Assembly (NCBI RefSeq): GCF_905171765.1 | Contig: NC_053397.1 | Coordinates: 1,692,946 to 1,756,945, forward strand | Direction: 5' to 3' | Length of the DNA stretch: 64,000 bases | From: Bufo bufo | Taxonomy: Eukaryota; Chordata; Amphibia; Anura; Bufonidae | Shown: piece after piece, positions 10,445 through 20,762 of the stretch | Numbering within the stretch: the stretch's first letter is position 1 | How the letters are laid out: every line of letters starts with the position of its first letter | Made by a program: the position numbers and the translations under genes | The notes under the pieces: generated by a model | Told to the model about the DNA's origin: nothing | Database searches by the model: none | The model's input: only the letters and a program-made list of their open reading frames with translations

Positions 10445-13400
10445 CTATTCTGCACAAGGTACAGACAAGTCCTGTGGGATCCAGGCCTGGTTCATTTTAA
10501 TGACTGTGAGCTTGTCCACGTTGGCTGTGGACAGGCGGCTGCGTCTGTCTGTGATGAGCACCTCCAAGGCTGACAGGGCAAGCTCTGGCCATGTGGACAA
10601 TTTGGAGACCCAGAAGTTGAATGGGGCAGAACCATCAGTCAGTACATGTAGGCGTGTGCACAGGAACTGTTCCACCATGTTGTTCAAATGCTGCCTCCTG
10701 CTAACACGTTCCATATCAGCAGTTGGGGCCGGTTGTTGCGGCGAGGTGACAAAGCTTTTCCACATGTCGGCCATGCTAACCCTGCCTTCTGAGGTGCTGG
10801 CGCTGACACAGCTGCGTTGGCCACCTCTTCCTCCTCCCCTGCCTTCGCCTTGTGCTTCCACTTGTCCCCGGCGTCAGTCGGGAATGCTCTCAGGAGCGCG
10901 TCTACCAGCTTGCGCCCGTAGTCGCGCATCTTCCAGTGAGGGAATTGAGGACGGCACATTGTCTTTGTACCGGGGATCCAGCAGGGTGGCCACCCAGTAG
11001 TCCGCACACGTTAAAATGTGGGCAACTCTGCTGTCGTTGCGCAGGCACTGCAGCATGTAGTCGCTCATGTGTGCCAGGCTGCTCAGAGGTAAGGACAAGT
11101 TGTCCTCTGTGGGAGGCGTATCGTCGGCGTCCTCCGTATCCGCCCAGCCACGCACCAGTGATGGGCCCGAGCTGCGTTGGATGCCACCCCGCTGTGAACA
11201 TGCTTCATCCCCATCCTCCTCCTCCTCCAGTAGTGAGCCCTGGCTGGCCAAATTTGTACCTGGCCTCTGCTGTTGCAAAAAACCTCCCTCTGAGCCACTT
11301 CTAAAAGACTGGCCTGAAAGTGTTAGAGATGACCCCTCTTCCTCCTCCTCCACCTGGGCCACCTCCTCTTCCATCATCGCCCTAAGTGTTTTCTCAAGGA
11401 GGCATAGAAGTGGTATTGTAACGCTGATAACGGCGTCATCGCCACTGGCCATGTTGGTGGAGTACTCGAAACAGCGCAACAGGGCACACAGGTCTCGCAT
11501 GGAGGCCCAGTCATTGGTGGTGAAGTGTGTCTGTTCCGCAGAGCGACTGACCCGTGCGTGCTGCAGCTGAAACTCCACTATGGCCTGCTGCTGCTCGCAC
11601 AGTCTGTCCAGCATGTGCAAGGTGGAGTTCCACCTTGTGGGCACGTCGCATATGAGGCGGTGAGCGGGAAGGCCGAAGTTACGCTGTAGAGCAGACAGGC
11701 GAGCAGCGGCAGGGTGTGAACGCCGGAAGCGCGCACAGACGGCCCGCACTTTATGCAGCAGCTCTGACATGTCGGGGTAGTTGCGAATGAACTTCTGCAC
11801 CACCAAATTCAGCACATGCGCCAGGCAAGGGATGTGCGTCAAACCGGCTAGTCCCAGAGCTGCAACGAGATTTCGCCCGTTATCGCACACCACCAGGCCT
11901 GGCTTGAGGCTCACCGGCAGCAACCACTCGTCGGTCTGTTGTTCTATACCCCCCCATAACTCCTGTGTGGTGTGGGGCCTGTCCCCAAACACATCAGTTT
12001 CAGAATGGCCTGCTGACGTTTACCCCGGGCTGTGCTGAAGTTGGTGGTGAAGGTGTGTGGCTGACTGGATGAGCTGGTGGAAGAAGAGGAGGAGGAAGCT
12101 GAGTAGGAGGAGGAGGAGACAGGAGGCAAAGAATGTTGCCCTGCGATCCTTGGCGGCGGAAGGACGTGCGCCAAACAGCTCTTCGCCTGGGGCCCAGCCG
12201 CCACTACATTTACCCAGTGTGCAGTTAGGGAGATATAGCGTCCCTGGCCGTGCTTACTGGTCCACGTATCTGTGGTTAGGTGGACCTTGCCACAGATGGC
12301 GTTGCGCAGTGCACACTTGATTTTATCGGATACTTGGTTGTGTAGGGAAGGCACGGCTCTCTTGGAGAAGTAGTGGCGGCTGGGAACAACAAGCGACATG
12401 AGCTGTTTGAAGCTGTCCGTCTCCACCAGCCTGAATGACAGCATTTCATAGGCCAGTAGTTTAGAAATGCTGGCATTCAGGGCCAGGGATCGAGGGTGGC
12501 TAGGTGGGAATGTACGCTTTCTCTCCAAGGTTTGTGAGATGGAGAGCTGAACGCTGCCGTGTGACATGGTGGAGATGCTTGGTGACGCAGGTGGTGGTGT
12601 TGGTGCTACATCCTCTGTTTGCTGGGCGGCAGGTGCCAACGTTCCTCCAGAGGAGGAGGAAGATTCTGAGGCAGCAGCAGAAGAGGGAGCAGGGGGAGCC
12701 TGAGCCCTTTCTTGGTTTTGAAGGTGCTTACTCCACTGCAGCCCGTGTCTCGCATGTAGATGCCTGGTCATGCAGGTTGTGCTAAGGTTCAGAACGTTAA
12801 TGCCTCGCTGCAGGCTCTGATGGCACAATGTGCAAACCACTCGGGTCTTGTCGTCAGCACATTGTGTGAAGAAGTGCCATGCCAGGGAACTCCTTGAAGC
12901 TGCCTTTGGTGTGCTCGGTCCCTGGTGACGGTGGCCAGTAGCAGGCGAACTGTTTTGGCGGCGGCTGCTCTGCTTTTGCACCCTGCTCCCCCTTTTGCTG
13001 CGCTGTTGGCTCGGTCTCAGTGGCACGACCTTCATTCCATGTGGGGTCTAGGACCTCATCGTCCCCTGCATCCACCCAGTCTTCCTCCCTGACCTCCTTT
13101 TCGGTCTGCACCCTCAGAAAGACGACGCAGTTGGCACCTGTGTTTCGTCATCATCAGAGACGTGCTGAGGTGGTATTCCAATGTCCTCATCAGGAAACAT
13201 ATGTGGTTGTGCGTCAGTACATTCTATGTCTTCCACCCCTGGGGAAGGGCTAGGTGGATGCCCTTGGGAAACCCTGCCAGCAGAATCTTCAAACAGCATA
13301 AGAGACTGCTGCATGACTTGAGGCTCAGACAGGTTCCCAGATATGCACGGGGGTGATGTGACAGACAGATGGGCATGGGTTTCAGGCGCCACCTGTGCGC

Positions 13401-13692
13401 TTTCTGCAGAAGACTGGGTGGGAGATAATGTGAACGTGCTGGATCCACTGTCGGACACCCAATTAACTAGCGCCTGTACTTGCTCAGGCCTTACCATCCT
13501 TAGAACGGCATTAGATCCGACCAAATATCGCTGTAGATTCTGGCGGCTACTGGGACCTGAGGTAGTAGGTTCAGTAGGACATGTAGCTGTGGCAGAACGG
13601 CCACGTCCTCTCCCTGCACCAGAGGCTCCACCAACACCACCACCACGACCATGACCGCGTCCCTTATTAGATGTTTGCCTCATAGTTAGCAT
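10445..13692 (-). pseudogene. hAT transposase, BED-finger type (frameshifted)
   Basis: This transposase cuts DNA to move the element. N to C it shows a Gly/Arg-rich start (13692-13600), an acidic linker, and a BED zinc finger in the frame opening at 13035 (C68 and C71, then H92 and H97 of that piece). The RNase-H-like core has catalytic aspartate 1 in HLTTDTWTS (about 12270) and aspartate 2 in VVCDNGRNLVAAL (about 11884). CLAHVLNLVVQ and DVPTRWNSTL follow, then the glutamate in CFEYSTNMAS (about 11467). The C-terminal hATC dimerisation domain is FNFWVSKLSTWPELALSALE (about 10619-10560). All key residues survive. At least four frame changes (about 13115, 12950, 12000, 10880) make it inactive unless some are introns or sequencing errors. 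The length fits a complete hAT transposase. Confidence 0.9.
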
Positions 13693-13802
13693 TCACAAAG
13701 CAAAGTAAAAATTGGTTAAGTATGTTAAAAATAATTAACCGCCAATATAAACCCTGATGTAGGGTATTGAACTCAATTTTTTTTTAAACTCTATATGACA
13801 GC

Positions 13803-16255
13803 GGTATTTGTGGCCTAATGATCAGTATATGAACACACGGTTTTTTTCAACTGCAGTAAACGAATGGCCATATTTGTGGCCTAAATGTGACTGTCACCTA
13901 TGCACGTGTAATCAAAGATGACTAGTATATGAACACACGGTTTATTTCAACCGCAGTAAATGAATGGCCGTATTTGTGGCCTAAATGTGACTGTATTCTA
14001 TGTACGTTAAATTCAAAATGAGCAGTATATGAACACACAGTTTATTTCAACCTCAGTAAACGAATGGCCGTATTTGTGGCCTAAATGTGACTGTATTCTA
14101 TGTACGTTAAATTCCAAAATGAGCAGTATATGAACACACGGTTTATTTCAACCGCAGTAAACGAATGGACGTATTTGTGGCCTAAATGTGACTGTATTCT
14201 ATGTACGTTAATTTCTAAATGAGCAGTATATGAACACACGATTTATTTAAACCGCAGTAAACGAATGGCCGTATTTGTGGCCTAAATGTGACTGTATTCT
14301 ATGTACGTTAAATTCAAAATGAGCAGTATATGAACACACGGTTTATTTCAACCGCAGTAAACGAATGACCGTATTTGTGGCCTAAATGTGACTGTATTCT
14401 ATGCACGTGTAATCAAAGATGACTAGTATATGAACACACGGTTTATTTAAACCGCAGTAAACGAATGGCCGTATTTGTGGCCTAAATGTGACTGTATTCT
14501 ATGCACGTGTAATCAAAGATGACTAGTATATGAACACATGGTTTATTTAAACCGCAGTAAACGAATGGCCGTATTTGTGGCCTAAATGTGACTGTATTCT
14601 ATGTACGTTAAATTTAAAATGAGCAGTATATGAACACACGGTTTATTTAAACCGCAGTAAACGAATGGCCGTATTTGTGGCCTAAATGTGACTGTATTCT
14701 ATGTACGTTAAATTCAAAATGAGCAGTATATGAACACACGGTTTATTTCAACCGCAGTAAACGAATGACCGTATTTGTGGCCTAAATGTGACTGTATTCT
14801 ATGCACGTGTAATCAAAGATGACTAGTATATGAACACACGGTTTATTTAAACCGCAGTAAACGAATGGCCGTATTTGTGGCCTAAATGTGACTGTATTCT
14901 ATGTACGTTAAATTTAAAATGAGCAGTATATGAACACACGGTTTATTTCAACCGCAGTAAACGAATGGCCGTATTTGTGGCCTAAATGTGACTGTATTCT
15001 ATGTATGTTAATGTCACGGCTGAGGATGGGGAAAACCCTCAGCCGTGCGATGATAGAAGATGATTGTCGCTACTAGGCCAGGACAGTAATCAGGGAGCAG
15101 GTCACCTCCTATTACGTCCCTAATTCTGACCCTGACTCCTAGCTGTATGAGCCGACCCTGATGGTAGGCGGGCTCATACTCCGGAACCTTGGGGTCCCTA
15201 CTAGCCCTCAGGGTGGCCCTGAACTAGGAGCAGGGTAAGACGACCTGTTCCTCCTAGATACGGACGAACAGGAGTCTCACTGGCAAAGCTGCAAAGAAAG
15301 GGGAACATAAACAGCTTATGGCAATGGCAGGTAAATGCAACTAGTAACACCACCTACCTGCCACAGACACACAGCCTGGAACCCATGTACAAGTGCTGCT
15401 GTCCACAACAATACAAACGGACCCAGGAAACCATAGCTGCAATAAACAAAGAGACCAACGAAACATCTTCATAACATCAGACATAAACTTTATGACCACA
15501 AGGGTGGCCCCGACTGACAGATGGTATTAGCCAGGAGGATGACTCCAGCTAACCATGGCTGAAGTACCCCTCAGAGTCTGGCATCCAGCAGGAGCTAAAT
15601 AGCCCCAAGTGGCCACACCCACACACACACCCAGTGCTCACATACTAAGAAGGGAGTTAACCCTTCCTACACCAGGCAAGGGAAAAGCCACATAAAGGGG
15701 AAGTGTAAGATAAACAATTACACTGCAGCTGTTACCGCAGGCAATGACATGCGTGGCAACCATATCCTGGGAGTCAGCCAGAAGGCCGAGACACTGCCAC
15801 CACATGTACACAATACCACACGTTGCCAGGGCAGCCACAGTGAAGGGAAGTGTCACAGTGCACACATATATAAACCTCGTGCACACCAGACATACAAAGT
15901 GCAGACACACACACCAAACCAGGTGTAACCGCATGCACTTGACAGCAAGCTGCCTAGCAACAGCTCAGGCTGCTATACTGCCAAGAATAAACATGTTGCC
16001 AGCGGCAACCACATGTGAGGCCACATACCAGCAGCCCTCACCATGTGGTTGACAATAAAACCAAACCGCAGGCAACTGCCTGCGGATCCAGAAGTCACGA
16101 CCATAACCATGGTCGTGACAGTTAAATTCAAAATGACTAGTATATGAACACACGGTTTATTTCAATCGCAGTAAACGAATGGCCGTATTTGTGGCCTAAA
16201 TGTGACTGTCACCTATGCACGTGTAATCAAAGATGACCAGTATATGAAAAAAATA
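13803..16255. repeat. 100-bp tandem array inside hAT (about 13 copies)
   Basis: The unit AGTATATGAACACACGG...CGCAGTAAACGAATGGCC...TGTGGCCTAAATGTGACTG recurs every 100 bases (for example at 14221, 14321, 14421 and 14521). Two versions of one sub-segment alternate: ATGTACGTTAAATTCAAAAT and ATGCACGTGTAATCAAAGAT. The array lies between the transposase ATG and the promoter-like region and is split by the insertion at 15012-16120, resuming at 16121. No coding potential. Confidence 0.95.
15012..16120. mobile_element. Solo-LTR-like insertion (1109 bp) with 5-bp target duplication
   Basis: The insert starts TGTCACGGCTGAGG and ends GGTCGTGACA, giving TG...CA ends within a 7-bp inverted TGTCACG/CGTGACA. 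It is flanked by GTTAA on both sides (15007-15011 and 16121-16125). The uninterrupted array carries a single GTTAA there, so this is a direct target duplication. Each end folds: CACGGCTGAGG pairs with CCTCAGCCGTG (15015-15047), and GTCACGACCAT pairs with ATGGTCGTGAC (16094-16119). No ORF of note. Size, ends and 5-bp duplication fit a solo LTR; a DNA transposon with hairpin ends is the alternative. Confidence 0.8.
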
Positions 16256-16588
16256 ATTTTTTAAGCATAGTCAGCAAAAAAGCTGTATTTCTGGACTAGC
16301 AGACATGCAGATGGATAGTGCTGCACCAGCATGTCTGCATAAAATGGCTGCCGATTAGGTATTCATAGTGACAAACTGAAGTAAAAAATAAAAGCGTTTT
16401 CAACAGAAGTTGGCTCAGTGCAGGCTTAAAAAAACTGTGCACCGCACCCACAAAACACATTGGATTTAGATCGCTGAGTTATAAGGCAGTTCTTCTTAGT
16501 ATTTATCCCTGATCTGTCCCTGACAGCAGCAGCATCCTCTCCCTACACTAAGAATAGCAGAGTGACGTGCAGCGCTACGTGACTCAGC

Positions 16589-16700
16589 CTTATATAGAGG
16601 CTGGGTCACATGCTGCAGTTGGCCAATCACAGCCATGCCAATAGTAGGCATGGCTGTGATGGCTTCTAAGGGCACACAGTTAAACGCTTGTTGATTGGCT
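16589..16700 (-). promoter_or_regulatory. Probable hAT promoter (CCAAT and TATA boxes)
   Basis: Reading the minus strand toward the transposase, there is AGCCAATC at about 16700-16693, a second ATTGGCCAA motif at about 16627-16619, and TATATAAG at 16596-16589. The order and roughly 100-base spacing match a simple RNA polymerase II promoter. It lies between the terminal repeat and the 100-bp array. Activity is inferred only. Confidence 0.45.
16626..16660. repeat. Subterminal hairpin of hAT
   Basis: ATCACAGCCATGCC (16626-16639) and GGCATGGCTGTGAT (16647-16660) are perfect 14-base inverted repeats around a 7-base loop. They lie close to the terminal inverted repeat, where hAT elements often carry transposase-binding repeats. 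Confidence 0.8.
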
Positions 16701-16985
16701 GCTTTGCAGCCTTTCAAAAAGCGCCATAAAAATCGACAAACACCGAACACGAACCCGAACTTTTACGTAAATGTTCGGGTCCGGGTCCAAAAAAAGCTAA
16801 AGTTCGCTCAACTCTATTCATAAGGTTTCTTCTCTATAAGATGTGCCAGTCTGAGAAGAGTCATTCTTGTCTCCTTATAGATTTATCACTGAGATAAAGA
16901 TATTCTCTAGACGTATCTGGTACTAATTACCCCTACAGTTTGATGTCTATTGATGAAGCAGAAAATCTGTGATGTATGTATACAC

Positions 16986-17438
16986 TGTGGGGACTCGCTC
17001 TGATAGACAGGATTAGCGGACGCAGTATAGAGGCAACATCAAGTTCTTTGGATCAAACAGTTCAGTGTTTTATTCACACTTTAGGCAAGTGACAAAACAA
17101 GCCGTCATAATCAAACAAAAAGTCACCTTGCGGTGTTGGTGGTAATTCACACCATGCGGTAATTCTGCCTCAAAGAGTCCTTGACCATAGCAGCACCAAC
17201 CTGTTTTCACGCCAAACAGGTAGCAAGCCTTCATCCAGACACAAGGCTCCCAGATCCCAACACAGAGACATGGCTTCTGAGCCCAGCTGCCTATTTGACA
17301 GCCAGGTGCTGCCAAAACTTGGACCAGCACTTAAAATTCGGTCTGGTATTTGACCTTACCTGGCTGTAAATCAGCCCAGCATCACATGCTGGGAGGAAAA
17401 TACCTCTTTTCACAGACAAAACCTCTCACTGTGTCACA
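16986..17438 (-). repeat. 3' LTR of Gmr1-like element
   Basis: The minus strand starts TGTGACACAGTGAGAGG and ends GACTCGAG-like sequence with GAGTCCCCACA, 453 bases in all. AATAAA lies at 17074-17069. The first 50 bases match the remnant at 20750-20697, confirming LTR identity. Confidence 0.85.
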
Positions 17439-17439
17439 T

Positions 17440-18800
17440 ACCCCTCCCTCTTTGTTCAACCCTGAGGGGGTGAACACACTCCAGACAGTGTACCCGGGAC
17501 AGGGCATCCGCGTTTCCCTGTAACCGGCCTGCCCGGTGTTCCACCGAAAAACGTTAAGTTTTGTAGAGAGAGAAACCATCGGCTGACCCGGGCATCCACT
17601 TGAGAGGGGAGTGGTCGGTCACCAGGAGGAATTTTCTCCCCAATAAATAATAGCGGAGTGATTCTAGTGCCCACTTAATGGCTAGGCACTCTCTCCACTA
17701 TACTGTACCGGGTCTCGGCTGGGGTGAGCTTACGGCTGAGGAAGACAACGGGATGCTCCTCCCCATTGACTTCCTGAGACAGTACCGCACCGAGGCCTAC
17801 TTCGGAGGCATCGGTCTGTGCTATAAACTCCCTTTTGAAGTCGAGCATCACCAAAACCGGGGACCTGCACAGGGTCGACTTTAAAGCGGAGAAAGCCTCT
17901 TCCGCCCGATCATCCCAGCGAACCATCATTGATTTGTGTCCCTTCAAGAGTCCTGTCAAGGGCACGGCTAGAGTAGCAAAGTGGGGGACAAACCTCATGT
18001 AATAGCCCACCATTCTCAGGAATGACTTTTTTTGTCTAGTGGTGACAGGTCGGGGCCAATTTCGTATCGCCTCTATTTTGTTCACTTGGGGTTTGATGAC
18101 CAATGACATACCCCAGGTACTTAGTCTCTTCTAACCCTATCGCACATTTTTTTGGGTTAGCGGTTAGGCCAGCTTTGCGAAGGGAGTCCACTACAGCCTG
18201 TACTTTGGGTAGGTGACTTTCCCAGTCGGTACTATGGATGACAATATTGTCCAGGTAAGCCGAAGTGTACCGACGATGTGGACGAAGCACAATGTCCATT
18301 AGTCACTGAAAAGTGGTGAGGGCGCCATGCAGACCAAAGGGTAAAACCTTATATTGATACAGCCTCTCAGGCGTGATGAAGGCAGTTTTCTCTTTGGCAG
18401 CCTCCATTAAGGGCACCTGCCAGTACCCTTTCGTGAGGTCCAAAACAGAAAAATACCGGGCTTGTCCTAACCTCTCGATGAGCTCATCCATGGGATATGC
18501 ATTAAACTTGGAAACTTCATAAGTTTTCGAAAGTCGTTACAAAACCAGAGTGTCCTGTCCGGCTTGGGTATCAATACTATAGGACTGGCCCACTCACTTT
18601 TTGACTCCTCAATGACGTCTAGCTACAAAATTAGCTGCACCTCCTCTGATAAAGCTTGTTGCCGAGCCTTGGGCACCCAGTATGGTTTTATTTCGGACTT
18701 TTGCTTGAGACACAGTGACAATGTCATGCTGGATTATGGAAGTGCGTCCAGGGAGGTCCAAGAACACATCCGTGTTCCGACTAACGAACTCCTTGGCCTC
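17440..18800 (-). pseudogene. Gmr1-like reverse transcriptase and RNase H
   Basis: RT copies element RNA into DNA and RNase H removes the RNA. RT begins about 18715 with KPYWVPKARQQALSEEVQLI, followed by a TAG, then SEWASPIVLIPKPD. Motif A is FSVLDLTKGYWQVPL (about 18452-18408, catalytic aspartate present) and motif B is VLPFGLHGAL (about 18346-18317). The active-site motif is YLDN (18257-18246) instead of YxDD, so the third catalytic aspartate is lost. RNase H shows AQTDASEVGLGAVLSQ (about 17835-17788) and VTDHSPLKW (about 17618-17592), followed by an ADALSR-type end near 17500. Frames change at 18300, 18110, 17675 and 17580. Confidence 0.9.
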
Positions 18801-18929
18801 CTGAGTCTGTTTAGAGGAGAAGCTGTCAGCAATTTTTCCTCTGGCAGCCGCCTCTCTTGCATCAGACAGGGGACCCAGTACCTCTTCTCCTAGAAAACCC
18901 GGCCACGGGCTGTCTTCAGTACAGGTCTC

Positions 18930-20210
18930 CCTATCTTTCCAAGGTTTAAGTAAATTAACATGGTAAACCTGCTCCGGCTTTCGCCGCCCTAGCCTCTGTA
19001 CCTTGTAGTTTACATCTCCAATTTTCTCAAGTACCTCGTAGGGCCCCTGCCACCCTGCCACCCAGGTTAAAGATCCAGACCTGAGCCTGCCGATAATATA
19101 CCCAAATCTGGGCTCCAAATGCTCCATAACAAGAGGCAACACTGTCTCTATCCGATCTTGCATCTGGGTAACGTACTCAATTACACTGGAGTGGGTTGTT
19201 ATGTGGAGTGGGTTGTTGTTCCCACGCTTCTTTGGCCACGTCCAAGACACAGCGTGGGTGTCTGCCGTACAACAGCTCGAAGGGCGAGAACCCAGTAGAG
19301 GCCTGGGGTACCTCTTGCACTGCGAACATGAGATAGGGCAGAAGAAGGTCCCAGTCCTTCCCATCTTTAGCCACCACCCTTTTCAACATATTTTTTTATG
19401 TTTGGTTAAACCTTTCTACCAGACCGTCCATTTGCGGATGGTAAATGGACGTCTGTAGTTGTTTTATGTGCAGTAACTTACAGAGTTCCCTCATCACCTT
19501 GGACATAAAAGGGGTCCCTTGGAGCCTCTTTAGGTAGTCCTACTCAGGAAAACATCTCCATTAACTCCTTAGCTATGAGTTTGGCCGAGGTATGTCGCAG
19601 TGGAACCGCCTCTGGGTACTGAGTGGCGTAGTCTAAAATGACTAAGATGTGTTGATGCCGTCTCGCGGACTTTGGTACTGGGCCTATGAGGTCCATTGCT
19701 ATTCGGTCAAACGGTACTTCGATAATTGGGAGAGGTACTAGGGGACTACTGAAATGTGGCTGGGGGCTCGTTATCTGGCAGGTCGGGCAAGACTTACAAA
19801 ACTCTTCCACTTCTTTGAATATGCTGGGCCAGTAAAACCACTGTAGAATACGATCCTACGTTTTCTGCAGCCTCAGGTGACCCCCGAGAACGTGTTGGTG
19901 GGCTAGATCTAACACAAGCTTGTGATACGCCTTGGGGATCACCAACTGTTCAATAGGCTCACCCCGTAGTTGGTTTACCCGATACAACATATCCTGATGA
20001 ACCACAAAATAGGGAAACACAGACTCTGCCCCAGATTGTTGTGGTTCACCATCTACTATTAACACAATTTCCCAAGCGCGGGAGTAGTTTGGGTTCCGAC
20101 ATTGGGCGGTACCAAAATTTTCCCCGGAGACATTAAGGTCTGCCAATTCAGGACCTGGCGGCAAGTCCTCTACGTCTCCCACCATAACACTTAGCGGGGT
20201 TGTCTCCCGC
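18930..20210 (-). pseudogene. Gmr1-like integrase
   Basis: Integrase inserts the element's DNA into the host genome. The N-terminal HHCC zinc-binding domain spans KAYHKLVLDLAHQHVLGGH (about 19945-19885) and CKSCPTCQIT (about 19797-19768), with a stop between them. The core shows the first aspartate in AMDLIGPVP (about 19697), the second in ILDYATQYPEAVPL (about 19638) and the glutamate in GLVERFNQT (about 19425-19400). The C-terminal GPY module reads QGPYEVLEKIGDVNYKV (about 19050-19000), then YHVNLLKPW (about 18965-18939). Several frame changes and stops make it inactive. The domain precedes RT, the key feature of this element. Confidence 0.88.
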
Positions 20211-20690
20211 TTTTCCACCGAAGTGGCGGTCGCCCCTGCTGCTGGCCCTTCGGTCCCAGGGTTCTGGTCTCCCCCCTGAGTCGGGCCACTCTGCTAGGGT
20301 TACCCCTGTCTCATGGGTATCAGTCACTCTCATAGCAGGCCACAGTACCAGGAAGCCCAGGAAGTCTCTCCCTATTATGAGTTCATAATATAAATTTGTG
20401 TCGACAGCCACCTTGTAGGTCCATCTACCGGCCACCGTGGACAGAGACACCAGGGCGGTGGGATAGTCTTAAGTCTCCATGGATGCACATCACCCCAACT
20501 TTCCGGCCAGTATACTCAGTGGACCGCACCAGGGTAGTCCTTACTAGGGTCACCAGACTGAGTCCAGCAGAGCCTCTTCCAGAGTGTCTCCCACTTCCAC
20601 CTGGCACAAATGATCTAGAGACTCTGGGGTACCTGCTGCACACAGCCTCCTGGCATATAACGACTGACGGTAGCCATAGTTAGTGTCCAT
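20148..20690 (-). pseudogene. Gmr1-like protease region
   Basis: This is an aspartic protease of the gypsy polyprotein. EEALLDS (about 20585-20565) holds the first catalytic aspartate with serine in place of threonine, as in D-S-G proteases. The glycine is lost to a frame change at that point, and SLVTLVRTTLV continues in the next frame. The second half, LYYELIIGRDFLGF (about 20397-20356), is the conserved hydrophobic-G-R-D motif. It lies directly upstream of the integrase zinc-binding domain. Confidence 0.7.
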
Positions 20691-20696
20691 GGGTTC

Positions 20697-20750
20697 AATC
20701 CTGGGAGGAAAATACCTGTTTTCCCAGACAAAACCTCTCACTGTGTCACA
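20697..20750 (-). repeat. 5' LTR remnant (about 54 bp)
   Basis: TGTGACACAGTGAGAGG followed by GTTTTGTCTGGGAAAACAGG (minus strand) matches the start of the 3' LTR with few differences. It then joins directly to protease-region coding sequence, so the rest of the LTR, the PBS and gag are deleted. Confidence 0.8.
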
Positions 20751-20762
20751 ACACGTATAATG

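Larger units (their letters stand above)
9889..16815 (-). mobile_element. hAT transposon, left terminus missing
   Basis: On the minus strand it begins at about 16815 with a terminal sequence reading TAGAGTTGAGCGAAC, of the kind that ends frog hAT elements, followed by subterminal GTTCGGGT-type repeats. Then come a hairpin, CCAAT/TATA-like signals, a 100-bp tandem array, a BED-finger transposase and a noncoding tail down to 9889. No matching terminal repeat was found on the left, where the gypsy LTR abuts, so that end is lost or displaced. A solo-LTR-like insert at 15012-16120 interrupts the array. Confidence 0.8.
16986..20750 (-). mobile_element. Gmr1-like Ty3/gypsy retrotransposon (5'-deleted)
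   Basis: On the minus strand the order is a remnant of the 5' LTR (20750-20697), protease, integrase, reverse transcriptase, RNase H, then a complete 3' LTR (17438-16986). Integrase before RT is the Ty1/copia order, but the RT, RNase H and GPY-type integrase end are of gypsy style. This combination is known from the Gmr1-like group of deuterostome elements. ACAC flanks both ends (16982-16985 and 20751-20754), a possible 4-bp target duplication. Gag and most of the 5' LTR are deleted and every domain carries lesions. Confidence 0.85.

Noticed and set aside
16986..20750. Two separate elements, one contributing integrase and another RT
   Set aside because: A single continuous minus-strand series between matching LTR ends with the same flanking ACAC, and a Gmr1-like order is an established type.
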